From Deltaproteobacteria bacterium (GTDB lineage Bacteria > Desulfobacterota > GWC2-55-46): a stretch of 64,000 nucleotides of DNA. The position numbers were made by a program, and so were the translations under genes. Below, piece by piece: positions 1 to 7,028 of this stretch. The notes under the pieces are model-generated. The model was not told the origin of the DNA. It did not search any database and worked only from the letters and a program-made list of their open reading frames with translations. The stretch spans positions 62,001 to 126,000 of the forward strand of contig JAIOIE010000006.1 of NCBI GenBank assembly GCA_019912665.1, read 5' to 3'. Position 1 is the first letter of the stretch; every line of letters begins with the position of its first letter.

Positions 1-657
1 GTTAAGAGGATATTCGACGGCGTGACCGGCGCGAACGAGAAGGACGCGCACCTCGTCCACGTGAGCGCGGCTCGGGATTTCACCGGCGCGTCCTACGCCG
101 ACATAAGGAACGCGCTGGCCGGGGACATGTGCCCGAGGTGCGAGGGCGCCTTCGAGATACGGCGCGGAATAGAGGTGGGGCACATATTCAAGCTCGGGAC
201 CAAGTATTCCGAGGCCATGGGCGCGACCTTCCTCGACGAAGAAGGGAAGGAGCGCCCGGCGATAATGGGCTGCTACGGCATAGGCATCGGCAGGACCGCG
301 GCCGCCGCCATAGAGCAGAACCATGACGAGGCCGGGATAGTATGGCCGGGTCCGCTCGCGCCGTTCGACTGCGAGGTCCTGCCAGTGAACGTGAACGACG
401 AGGCCACGAAAAAGGCCGCGGAGACGCTTTATGAAACGCTCGGGGCCGAAATGGAGGTGCTCCTCGACGACAGAGACGAGAGGGCGGGGGTGAAGTTCAA
501 GGACGCCGACCTCATAGGCATTCCTGTCCGGGTGGTCGTAGGCGAAAGAAACCTCAAGCAGGGCAAGGCGGAGCTTAAGATGAGAAAATCCGGCGAGACG
601 AGGCTCATCGGGATCGAGGAAATACCCGGCGAGGTCAGAAAGGCCATCGGAAGATAG
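1..657 (+). CDS. proS: Prolyl-tRNA synthetase, C-terminal part (5' truncated by window)
   Basis: Cytoplasmic class II aminoacyl-tRNA synthetase that charges tRNA-Pro. The frame is open from base 1, so the N-terminus lies outside the window. Visible are the end of the editing insertion (DGVTGANEKDAHL), the HIFKLGTKYSEAMGA stretch, the class II motif 3 region (GCYGIGIGRT) and the C-terminal anticodon-binding domain ending at Arg-Stop. The GTG at 22 is internal, not a start. The gene ends 75 bases before a convergent PEP-CTERM gene and is followed by a strong hairpin terminator. The family assignment is secure from the GYGIGIGR and TKYSEAMGA motifs. Confidence 0.95.
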   Translation, partial: VKRIFDGVTGANEKDAHLVHVSAARDFTGASYADIRNALAGDMCPRCEGAFEIRRGIEVGHIFKLGTKYSEAMGATFLDEEGKERPAIMGCYGIGIGRTAAAAIEQNHDEAGIVWPGPLAPFDCEVLPVNVNDEATKKAAETLYETLGAEMEVLLDDRDERAGVKFKDADLIGIPVRVVVGERNLKQGKAELKMRKSGETRLIGIEEIPGEVRKAIGR

Positions 658-680
658 CGCGTAAGGATCGGTTCAATAAA

Positions 681-712
681 AAAAGGCCGCTGCCATCGGC
701 AGCGGCCTTTTT
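681..712. terminator. Bidirectional intrinsic terminator between proS and PEP-CTERM gene
   Basis: A perfect 14-bp stem (681-694 / 698-711) with a 3-base loop is flanked by A-run on the left and T-run on the right. It can therefore terminate both the + strand proS transcript and the convergent - strand gene. Confidence 0.9.
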
Positions 713-731
713 ATTGCGGCTCTTTCGGCGA

Positions 732-1145
732 TTACTTCGCGGACTGCCTCTTCCTTATGACTATCGCGCCCATTGCGGCTGCGAGGAGGGCCATGGTGCC
801 GGGCTCGGGTACGGCGTGGTTGTTGTTGTTCTCCTTCTTGCACTTCTTGCCGTTGTAATGCTTGCCGCCGTTGTAGTTGCTGCCATTATTAGCCAGAGGG
901 TCTTTGACGTTGTTCCTGACGGGCTTGAAATGCTTCTTGCCGCCGTTCACCTTGATGATGTTCTTGATCTTTACGATGGTCGTGTTGGTTGCGGTTGCGA
1001 CTGCGACATTGGTGTTGGTGTTGCCGCCGTTCCCGTTGAAAGGGGGGGGCGTAGGACCATTGTTCGATGCGTTTGCGGAGCTTACGGCAGGAACGAGGGC
1101 GAGGCATCCGGCGAGTACGGCTGCGGAGAGTAGGCTTCTCTTCAT
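732..1145 (-). CDS. Small Asn-rich PEP-CTERM sorted secreted protein
   Basis: Predicted exported surface protein of 137 aa, anchored or processed by an exosortase. The ATG at 1145 is chosen over an upstream in-frame start at 1190 because AGGAGG lies 5-7 bases before it. Residues 1-25 form a signal peptide (MKRSLLSAAVLAGCLALVPA). The middle is a low-complexity segment rich in Asn, Gly, Lys and Thr. The C-terminus is a canonical PEP-CTERM signal: VPEPGT, a hydrophobic stretch, then RKRQSAK. PEP-CTERM proteins normally imply an exosortase (EpsH/XrtA) and exopolysaccharide genes elsewhere in the genome; no exosortase is visible here, though a glycan locus begins at 58 kb. The mature function is unknown. 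Confidence 0.88.
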   Translation of the reverse strand: MKRSLLSAAVLAGCLALVPAVSSANASNNGPTPPPFNGNGGNTNTNVAVATATNTTIVKIKNIIKVNGGKKHFKPVRNNVKDPLANNGSNYNGGKHYNGKKCKKENNNNHAVPEPGTMALLAAAMGAIVIRKRQSAK

Positions 1146-1382
1146 TGCTATTCCTCCTTTGGGGTTTTTTGATTCCTTTTTACTTAGCAAGAGCCGTGCC
1201 AGCGTGAATTGCCTGTATTCGGGTATGTTTTCGGACGGGTCGGGACCTGCGAAGTAAAGCTTTTTTACAGACCGGAAGAGCTTCTTCGCGTAAGCGCGTG
1301 TTTTTCCTGATTAGCGGGCCTGCAGTTTTTTTTACTTCGCGGAAGACCTCATGCGGCGTGCGCGTTTTTTTTGTCCATTCGT
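1146..1382. other. Divergent intergenic region without a gene
   Basis: About 240 bases separate the PEP-CTERM gene from the DUF3015 promoter. The stretch has several short T-runs and small hairpins such as GAAGAGCTTCTTC near 1278. No convincing ORF is present, and I could not identify a clear promoter for the minus-strand gene. Confidence 0.5.
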
Positions 1383-1410
1383 TTGACAACCCGGTTTTTT
1401 GAGCTATTCT
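1383..1410 (+). promoter_or_regulatory. Sigma70-type promoter of the first DUF3015 gene
   Basis: TTGACA (1383-1388), a 16-base spacer and TATTCT (1405-1410). The context CGTTTGACA-N-CC is repeated in front of the downstream paralogue, supporting a duplicated promoter-gene unit. Confidence 0.75.
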
Positions 1411-1440
1411 TTTTTAAAAAACAACTCTGGAGGTGCTGGC

Positions 1441-1911
1441 ATGAAAAGGCTTACCATATCGGGATGCGCCCTTGCCTTATTTATGGGGTTTGCGGCGCTT
1501 CCAGCCGGGGCGCAGACCTTCGACCAGAACGTCGGTTGCGGCCTTGGTAGCGTGCTGATGAAAGAGAGGGACGCAACACTCTTTCAGGTGCTTGCGATAA
1601 CCACGAACCAGATACTCTTCAACCAGACCATCGGCATCACCTTCGGCGTCTTCGGGTGCCAGCAGCCGGCCGTGTTCGTCGAGAACGAGAAGCTTAATAC
1701 CTTCGTGGCCGCCAACATGGATTCTCTCGCCCAGGACATGGCAGCCGGGAACGGGGAATCCATCGCGACGGTTGCCGAGCTCATGGGCGTGCCCGCTGAG
1801 AAGAGGGCCGAGTTCTATGCCGCGCTCCAGTCGAATTTCAAGGAGATATACGCTTCTGGTAGCGTCCAGTCCGCGGATGTAATAGAGAACATCTCGAAGA
1901 CTTCGCTATAG
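1441..1911 (+). CDS. DUF3015 family secreted protein, copy 1
   Basis: Predicted periplasmic or secreted 156-aa protein of unknown function. The ATG at 1441 is preceded by GGAGGT, so the in-frame start at 1399 is rejected. A Sec signal peptide (MKRLTISGCALALFMGFAA, cleavage near AGAQ) precedes the DUF3015 body. Family hallmarks are NVGCGLGS, FQVLAITTNQ, an F/NQTxGIT segment and a second Cys in FGC, suggesting a disulphide between conserved cysteines. It lies next to a paralogue (2088-2573) with closely matching blocks (NQTFGITSGTLGC, ENEK, LAQDxAAGNGE). The gene has its own promoter and terminator, so the two are probably transcribed separately. Confidence 0.82.
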   Translation: MKRLTISGCALALFMGFAALPAGAQTFDQNVGCGLGSVLMKERDATLFQVLAITTNQILFNQTIGITFGVFGCQQPAVFVENEKLNTFVAANMDSLAQDMAAGNGESIATVAELMGVPAEKRAEFYAALQSNFKEIYASGSVQSADVIENISKTSL

Positions 1912-1941
1912 CCGGCCCGGTCCCACCGGCATGATTCGAGA

Positions 1942-1977
1942 GGCCATGAGGCCCTTTTGAGACCTCGTGGCCTTTTT
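1942..1977 (+). terminator. Intrinsic terminator after DUF3015 copy 1
   Basis: A 10-bp stem (1942-1951 / 1963-1972, one G-T pair) is followed by TTTTT at 1973-1977. Confidence 0.75.
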
Positions 1978-2033
1978 GAAATTATGTCTGTGACTTTGGT
2001 GTTTAATTCCGGCGTGTTCATTAAATATTTCGT

Positions 2034-2060
2034 TTGACATCCAGGGGCATTAGTTATAAA
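2034..2060 (+). promoter_or_regulatory. Sigma70-type promoter of the second DUF3015 gene
   Basis: TTGACA at 2034-2039 and TATAAA at 2055-2060, with a 15-base spacer (slightly short). The CGTTTGACA context matches that of the upstream paralogue. Confidence 0.65.
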
Positions 2061-2087
2061 AGAAGAAAAACTCTCAGGAGGCCCTGG

Positions 2088-2573
2088 ATGAAAAGACTCG
2101 TTGGTTTTGGTTCCGCGCTTCTCCTTGCGGGAGCGTTCATGCTCCCGGCAACTGCCGCTGCCCAGTCGTACGATACCAATGTGGGATGCGGCCTCGGTAA
2201 CATGCTCTTCAAGGAAATCGGCCAGGACAAGACTCTTTTCCAGATACTGGCTGTCACCACGAACGGGTTTTTAGGTAACCAGACCTTCGGCATCACCTCC
2301 GGCACCCTGGGATGCGCGCAGCCTTCGATGATTGTCGAGAACGAGAAAGTGCTGAGGTTCGTCGCGGACAACATGGACACCCTCGCGCAGGACATCGCTG
2401 CCGGTAACGGCGAGGCCCTCTCCACCCTGGCCGAGCTTATGGAAGTACCGGTCGAGCAGAGGCCGGTTTTCTTCTCGAAGCTCCAGGAGAACTTCAACGG
2501 CGTATACGGCTCTTCCGCCGTTGAGTCGGCCGACGTGATCGAGGGCATCTACAAGATTGCTTCCAACTCGTAG
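2088..2573 (+). CDS. DUF3015 family secreted protein, copy 2
   Basis: Paralogue of the preceding gene, 161 aa. The ATG at 2088 follows AGGAGG by about 7 bases. The signal peptide ends near TAAAQS. Conserved blocks are TNVGCGLGNMLF, FQILAVTTNG, GNQTFGITSGTLGCAQPS and the helical tail LAQDIAAGNGEALSTLAELM. Function is unknown. The family is usually found in Gram-negative envelopes, and the location next to the DUF4105 protein suggests an envelope role by inference only. The 3' end overlaps the probable TTG start of the next gene by 17 bases. Confidence 0.82.
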   Translation: MKRLVGFGSALLLAGAFMLPATAAAQSYDTNVGCGLGNMLFKEIGQDKTLFQILAVTTNGFLGNQTFGITSGTLGCAQPSMIVENEKVLRFVADNMDTLAQDIAAGNGEALSTLAELMEVPVEQRPVFFSKLQENFNGVYGSSAVESADVIEGIYKIASNS

Positions 2574-4509
2574 CCGACATCCAAAAGAGAGTCCCAGGCC
2601 ATGCCGGCCTTTTTGGCCGGCATGGCCTCTCTTTTTATTGGCCCTCGCCTTTTTCGCGCTCTCGCCGCGTGAGGCGGCCGCTTCCAATGGAGAGTACGCC
2701 GAAGAGCTCGCGGAAAAGGCCGTCTCTACGGGTCTCCATGACAGGCGCGAGTGGCATGTGCTCATCCATTACAGGCCTGAGCTCCTCGGCGGGTACACGA
2801 GCCTCGTGGACGACCCCGCCTTCTTCAATTCGCGTTCTGGAAAGAACGACCCCAGGGCAGAGCTCAGGGAGACCATAAATGCGTTCTTCAGGGACGACCT
2901 CGACGGGGATGCCCACCCCCAGTGCAGGTTCATAGCAAGATATCGGTGGCTCTCGAAGGAGCTATCCATCGACCGCTCGAAGCTTCCCGCGCCCGAGTGC
3001 AAGGGGTATGACGAGCTGATGGAGAACATGAACCCCCGCTCGGCGGTCCTCGTTTTTCCGGTATCGCACATAAACAGCCCCGCCTCCATGTTCGGCCACA
3101 CGCTCCTCCGCATCGACTCCGACAGGGAATCGACCATGTTCTCATTCGCGGTCAACTACTCGGCCGTCACCCCGGAGACCAGCGGCATTCTTTTCGCGGT
3201 AAAGGGGCTTACGGGCGCGTACAAGGGGTACTTCGGCGTGCTCCCGTATTACGAGAAGATAAAGGAGTACAGCTTCCTCGAGAACAGGGACATGTGGGAA
3301 TACAGGCTGGATTTCACACCGGAAGAGGTCGAGAGGATGCTCCTCCACCTCTGGGAGCTCAAGGACATCTATTCGGATTATTACTTCTTCGACGAGAACT
3401 GCTCTTATAACCTGCTCCTTTCGCTCGAGGCGGCAAGGCCGGAAACGGACCTCCTTCGGCTCCTGCCGCCCTGGGTGATCCCGATGGACACGGTCCGGGC
3501 GATCAAAAAGACCGGTATTAGCTCAGTCGAGGCCCGGTACAGGCCTTCAAAGGCCTCGAGGATAAGGCACATCGAGGGACTATTGGACAAGGGCCTCCGC
3601 ACCGCCGCTCTGGAGCTCGCTTCCGGCGCGCTGGACCCTAATGGACTCGCCAGTGACGAGGCTATTCCGAGGGAAAAGAGGGCGATGGTCCTGGACCTTG
3701 CCTCGGAGTACGTCCAGTACAGGTATGCGAAGAGGAAGCTCGCCAAGGAGGAATACACGTCGAGGTATATAGGCGTTCTAGGCGCAAGGAGCACGCTCGG
3801 GCTCATACCGCCTTACGACATAGGCGCCCCGGCCCCGCCGGATGACGGCCACGGCCCTGCAAGGCTCTCCATCGGGGCGGGCCTCCGTGGAAGTGGCGAG
3901 TTCGCTTCAGTAAAGCTCAGGCCCGCGAACCACGCCCTCATGGACCCGCAGGAAGGTTATCTCCCCGGAGCCGCAATAACCTTTCTTGAAGGCGAGGCGA
4001 GGTACAACTTCGACGGAAGGGGGCTTGAGCCGGAAAGGCTCACGCTTCTGGAGATAATATCCATCTCGCCCAGGGACAGGTTCTTTAAGCCCGTATCCTG
4101 GCGGGTTACGGCAAATGCGCTTCAAAAGGAGTATTCAGGCGATGAGCCTAGGACCGTGGCGGGCGTCTCCGCGGCCGTCGGCTTGAGTTACGGAAAATGG
4201 CCGGGCGCGCTCCTCTATGCCTTTGCCGGGCCAGAGGCCAAGGCCGGACAAAGGCTCGACAAGGGATACGCGCTCGGCGCCGGAGTAAAGGCGGGCGCAA
4301 TAGGCCGGATTACGGAGAGGTGGAAGGCGCAGCTCGAATTCACTGCCCTGGCCTTCGGCCCTGGCGACAGCCATGACATACTCACAGCCGAGCTTAATCA
4401 GACCTTTACTACCGGGAAAGAGAGCGCCTTGATGCTTAACCTTAAGCGGGAGGACTTCGACGGCTTTTACTCGACGGAGACATCCATCTCCCTGAACCTA
4501 TATTACTGA
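2557..4509 (+). CDS. DUF4105 (Lnb N-terminal-like) envelope protein with C-terminal barrel-like region
   Basis: Predicted exported 650-aa protein of uncertain enzymatic role. The N-terminal half carries the DUF4105 domain: FPVSHINSPASMFGHTLLRI (about residues 165-185), the YKGYFGVLPYYEKI block and FFDENCSYNLL, with His and Cys residues that look catalytic. The C-terminal 250 residues alternate aromatic and polar residues and end in LYY, as in outer-membrane strands. No ATG is available. TTG at 2557 gives a good signal peptide (hydrophobic WPLFLLALAFFAL, then AAAS), whereas TTG at 2638 would lose the basic n-region. The chosen start places the terminator hairpin of the upstream gene inside this coding region. 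Start and possible attenuation are uncertain; the family call is firm. Confidence 0.8.
   Translation: MLPTRSRHPKESPRPCRPFWPAWPLFLLALAFFALSPREAAASNGEYAEELAEKAVSTGLHDRREWHVLIHYRPELLGGYTSLVDDPAFFNSRSGKNDPRAELRETINAFFRDDLDGDAHPQCRFIARYRWLSKELSIDRSKLPAPECKGYDELMENMNPRSAVLVFPVSHINSPASMFGHTLLRIDSDRESTMFSFAVNYSAVTPETSGILFAVKGLTGAYKGYFGVLPYYEKIKEYSFLENRDMWEYRLDFTPEEVERMLLHLWELKDIYSDYYFFDENCSYNLLLSLEAARPETDLLRLLPPWVIPMDTVRAIKKTGISSVEARYRPSKASRIRHIEGLLDKGLRTAALELASGALDPNGLASDEAIPREKRAMVLDLASEYVQYRYAKRKLAKEEYTSRYIGVLGARSTLGLIPPYDIGAPAPPDDGHGPARLSIGAGLRGSGEFASVKLRPANHALMDPQEGYLPGAAITFLEGEARYNFDGRGLEPERLTLLEIISISPRDRFFKPVSWRVTANALQKEYSGDEPRTVAGVSAAVGLSYGKWPGALLYAFAGPEAKAGQRLDKGYALGAGVKAGAIGRITERWKAQLEFTALAFGPGDSHDILTAELNQTFTTGKESALMLNLKREDFDGFYSTETSISLNLYY
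2597..2636 (+). terminator. Intrinsic terminator after DUF3015 copy 2, inside the 5' end of the DUF4105 frame
   Basis: A perfect 13-bp stem (2597-2609 / 2615-2627) with a TTTTT loop is followed by TCTCTTTTT. It lies within the first 30 codons of the DUF4105 frame if that gene starts at 2557. Confidence 0.75.
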
Positions 4510-4537
4510 GCAGCAGATTGGGCTTTTTCGGCAGCTC
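4508..4537 (-). repeat. Remnant of dispersed palindromic repeat family A
   Basis: The reverse complement reads as the left end of the elements at 38325 and 39346 (GCTGCCGAAAAAGCCCAATC against GCTGCTGAAAAAGCCCAATC). It fills the whole gap between the two convergent stop codons. Confidence 0.7.
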
Positions 4538-4905
4538 TACACGCGCTTAAGGTGGTAGAATGCCCACTTCGCGCATTCGTGGTCAGGCTGCCAACGGTGC
4601 TGTATGGAGTAGATGTGCTTAAGAAGCGTGTGCTTAACGAACATCCAGTCGTCTTCAAGCTCGCCTGTTTCGCCGGCGAAAAGCCGGAGTTCCGTAAGCG
4701 CGGCCTCCTTCTCGGCGCTGCCAATGAGCCTCTTGAAATATATCTTCCTGGCTATCTTCTGGCATTTCGAGGCCCTTAGCGGCTCGTCGGGGAATCCGTC
4801 GGTGAATTCGAGATTCGCGGGCCCGAACCCGTAATTCTCAAGGAGAGCCTCCATCTCCTCCCTGTAATCCTCCGTCCTTATGACATCTTTTGCGGCTTCC
4901 GGCAC
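4537..4905 (-). CDS. Hypothetical protein, 122 aa
   Basis: Not recognised. Soluble, acidic/basic mixed sequence without signal peptide or membrane segment. It has two Cys, one in RASKCQKIARKIYFKRLIGS and one in HECAKWAFYHLKRV, and a likely helical fold. The start is GTG at 4905 with AAGGG about 5 bases upstream. It lies 9 bases after the stop of the dehydrogenase gene, so it is probably the last gene of a four-gene redox operon transcribed leftward. No function is proposed. Confidence 0.65.
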   Translation of the reverse strand: MPEAAKDVIRTEDYREEMEALLENYGFGPANLEFTDGFPDEPLRASKCQKIARKIYFKRLIGSAEKEAALTELRLFAGETGELEDDWMFVKHTLLKHIYSIQHRWQPDHECAKWAFYHLKRV

Positions 4906-4914
4906 TTTACACCC

Positions 4915-5778
4915 TTAAAGATTTTTTACGGCCCTGTAAACGGCCGAGAAGTCCTCTTCCCCGGCCCCTTTTGATACGGCCGCGGCAAAGAGCTCCTTTG
5001 CGATGCTCGCCGTGAACACGGGCGACTTAAGCGCCGCGGCAAGGTCTTGTAGATAATGGAGGTCCTTGTACATGAGCGAGCACTTGAAGTGCGCCTCGAA
5101 GTCCTCGTTCAGGAGCTTCTCCTTCTTCGCGGAAAGGATTGCGGAGCTTCCCGCGCCGTTAGAAAATATATCGAGCGCGGTCGCCCTGTCAAGCCCGGCC
5201 TTTTCGCCAAGGGCGGTCGCCTCTGCTATAGAGGCCATGAATGTTCCGAGAAGGAGGTTGTTTACGAGCTTTATCCTGGTCGCAAGCCCCGGCTCCTTGA
5301 GGAAGTATATGGCGCTCCCGAGCTTTTCGAGGTAGGGGAGGGCGGCCTTGTACGGGTCCTCCCCGCCGCTTGCGAGTATGGTGAGGCTTCCGCTCATCGC
5401 GGGTATTACGCTCCCGATGAGCGGGGCCTCCAGATAGGCCCCGCCCCTCTCAGCTAATATCGAGTGGAAGGCGAGGACCTCTTTGAAATGGTTGGTGGTC
5501 ATGTCGACCACCAGCTTGCCCCTGAGCTCTCCGGAGAGGAGGCCGTTATTCATGCTCAGGACTTCCCTTACCGAAGCGCTGTCAAAGAGACTGACGAAGA
5601 TGATATCGGCCCTGGATGCGAGCGCCGCAGGGGTGTCGCTCACTATGACATCGAGCTCCCTTGCCCTGGTGAGGGTCCTGTTCCATGCGTGGACCTCCAC
5701 CCCCTGGCCTTTTAGCCTTGTCGCTATGGCCTTGCCCATGCGGCCGAGCCCGATAAGCCCTGCCCTTAATGGAGCCAC
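4915..5778 (-). CDS. NAD(P)-dependent oxidoreductase of the beta-hydroxyacid dehydrogenase family
   Basis: Cytoplasmic 287-aa enzyme of the 3-hydroxyisobutyrate dehydrogenase / GLYR1-like family. The N-terminal Rossmann motif GLIGLGRMGKAIA is followed by the substrate-loop block around EAPLIGSVIPAMSGSL, where the usual D-A-P-V-S-G signature is only loosely kept. The catalytic-lysine helix is IKLVNNLLLG (K near residue 170). The C-terminal all-helical domain is complete and length is typical. The start is GTG directly abutting the TGA of the nitroreductase gene (TGAGTG), implying translational coupling. Substrate cannot be told from sequence; semialdehyde or hydroxyacid reductases are the candidates. 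Confidence 0.85.
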   Translation of the reverse strand: MAPLRAGLIGLGRMGKAIATRLKGQGVEVHAWNRTLTRARELDVIVSDTPAALASRADIIFVSLFDSASVREVLSMNNGLLSGELRGKLVVDMTTNHFKEVLAFHSILAERGGAYLEAPLIGSVIPAMSGSLTILASGGEDPYKAALPYLEKLGSAIYFLKEPGLATRIKLVNNLLLGTFMASIAEATALGEKAGLDRATALDIFSNGAGSSAILSAKKEKLLNEDFEAHFKCSLMYKDLHYLQDLAAALKSPVFTASIAKELFAAAVSKGAGEEDFSAVYRAVKNL

Positions 5779-6291
5779 TCAGAACCTCTCGTAATGGATT
5801 TTCCCGGGGTCGAACTCGTCGTCGGTGTGCTCTCCGGGCTCTCTTACGGCGTATCCCAGAGGCATCATGCACTGGATCCTGTATTCTTCGGGTATGCCCA
5901 GGAGCTTTTTTACAAAAGGCTCGGCGCTCCCAGGGGGCTCACCAGCGTCGGCAACCTGCACGAAGCAGGAGGCGAGTCCCTGGTTTACGGCTTCAAGGTG
6001 TATGTGTTCCGCGGCTATCGAAGAGTCCTCCCTGAAGCGCCTTCCTGTTTTAATATTATAACAGATGACCACAACGAGCGGCGCGTTCCTTACGAAGCGG
6101 GCGTGTGCGGTGGAATTTGAGAGCGCCTTTTTCGCCTCCGGGTCGCTCACTACCACGAACTCCCATGCCCTAGTCCCCCAGGAGGTGGGCGCGCACATGG
6201 CGGCCTTCAAGACCTCCTTTAATTTCCTTTCCTCGATCTCGCGCTTGAGGAAAACCCTTACGGACCTCCGCTTTCTGATTACGTTGAGCAT
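5779..6291 (-). CDS. Nitroreductase family FMN oxidoreductase
   Basis: 170-aa FMN-dependent enzyme. The N-terminal signature IRKRRSVRVFLKREI matches the nitroreductase FMN-binding start (R-R-S-x-R). The CAPTSWGTRAWEFVVV block and the C-terminal P-L-G-Y-A-V-R-E-P segment complete the fold. The ATG at 6291 is preceded by GAGGTG. It follows the thioredoxin-like gene by 9 bases and abuts the next gene with no gap, so it is an operon member. Its substrate (nitro compound, quinone or an unsaturated cofactor) is unknown. Confidence 0.88.
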   Translation of the reverse strand: MLNVIRKRRSVRVFLKREIEERKLKEVLKAAMCAPTSWGTRAWEFVVVSDPEAKKALSNSTAHARFVRNAPLVVVICYNIKTGRRFREDSSIAAEHIHLEAVNQGLASCFVQVADAGEPPGSAEPFVKKLLGIPEEYRIQCMMPLGYAVREPGEHTDDEFDPGKIHYERF

Positions 6292-6300
6292 CGTCCACCT

Positions 6301-6837
6301 CTACTCTGAAAGGAGTTTTTCGAGGAGAGCCGTCCTCTCCACGCCCGTCCAGTCGGACAGGCCCTTGACGACGAGGGCGATATTACCGTCCCTTCCGATA
6401 ATATACGCCTCGGGGGCCCGCATGACCCTGTACGCCTCTGCCACGAAGCCGTCCTCGTCCCTTATGTTCGTGAAGCTGAACTTTTCCTTGTCGAGAAACT
6501 CGCGCACCTTGAAGACAGGTGCGCTGTGCATGGAGTCTGCCCCGATCGCGGCTACAAGGAGCCCGCGCTCCCGGTACTTCCTCTGGAGGCCGTCAAGAGA
6601 CTTAAGCTCCTCCTTGCATTCCTCGCATTTCATCCTCCAGAAGTAGAGCACTACTACCTTGCCCTTCTCCTCTGAAAGCCTGAACGGGTTTCCGCCCATT
6701 TCTTTATGCAGGAAGTCAACTGCGGGGCTTCCTTGTACGAGCCTGGGCTCATAAAGGCTGCCGTCGACCTTGCCAGACTGGTCGTTGCAGGCCGTAGCGA
6801 TAAACGCAAGGATGATAATTAGCATGATTTTTTTCAC
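6301..6837 (-). CDS. TlpA/ResA-like thioredoxin-fold lipoprotein
   Basis: Predicted membrane-anchored periplasmic thiol oxidoreductase of 178 aa. GTG at 6837 is chosen because GGAGG lies 5 bases upstream; an in-frame GTG at 6843 overlaps that site. A lipoprotein signal (MLIIILAFIATAC) is followed by a thioredoxin-like domain with KGKVVVLYFWRMKCEECKEEL, the redox pair being CEEC. Length and the RAPEAYIIGRDG cis-Pro region fit TlpA-type proteins that reduce cytochrome c apoproteins or other exported thiols. First gene of the leftward redox operon. Confidence 0.88.
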   Translation of the reverse strand: MKKIMLIIILAFIATACNDQSGKVDGSLYEPRLVQGSPAVDFLHKEMGGNPFRLSEEKGKVVVLYFWRMKCEECKEELKSLDGLQRKYRERGLLVAAIGADSMHSAPVFKVREFLDKEKFSFTNIRDEDGFVAEAYRVMRAPEAYIIGRDGNIALVVKGLSDWTGVERTALLEKLLSE

Positions 6838-6968
6838 GGCCACCTCCGGGGTTGTAATATTACCAGAAGAAGCAGGGATAAAGGAAGGGCTTATGCCAGC
6901 TCCACTACCGTGAATAACAGGAGGCAGTCATATTCTCTATTTCTCTATAACCCTTTCCCGTTGAAAGA

Positions 6969-6977
6969 TGCTATAAT
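6969..6977 (+). promoter_or_regulatory. Extended -10 promoter for leuS
   Basis: TGC-TATAAT at 6969-6977 in an AT-rich 185-base gap. No good -35 is seen at the expected distance, as is typical of extended -10 promoters. Confidence 0.6.
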
Positions 6978-7028
6978 TTCATGTTAAAAAAGCCTATTTA
7001 AAACCTATTTTTACCTTAGAGAGGGCAG

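Noticed and set aside
714-1133. Plus-strand frame with hydrophobic stretch opposite the PEP-CTERM gene
   Set aside because: The low-complexity Val/Leu run is the reverse of Asn codons; the minus-strand gene has a ribosome site, signal peptide and PEP-CTERM tail.
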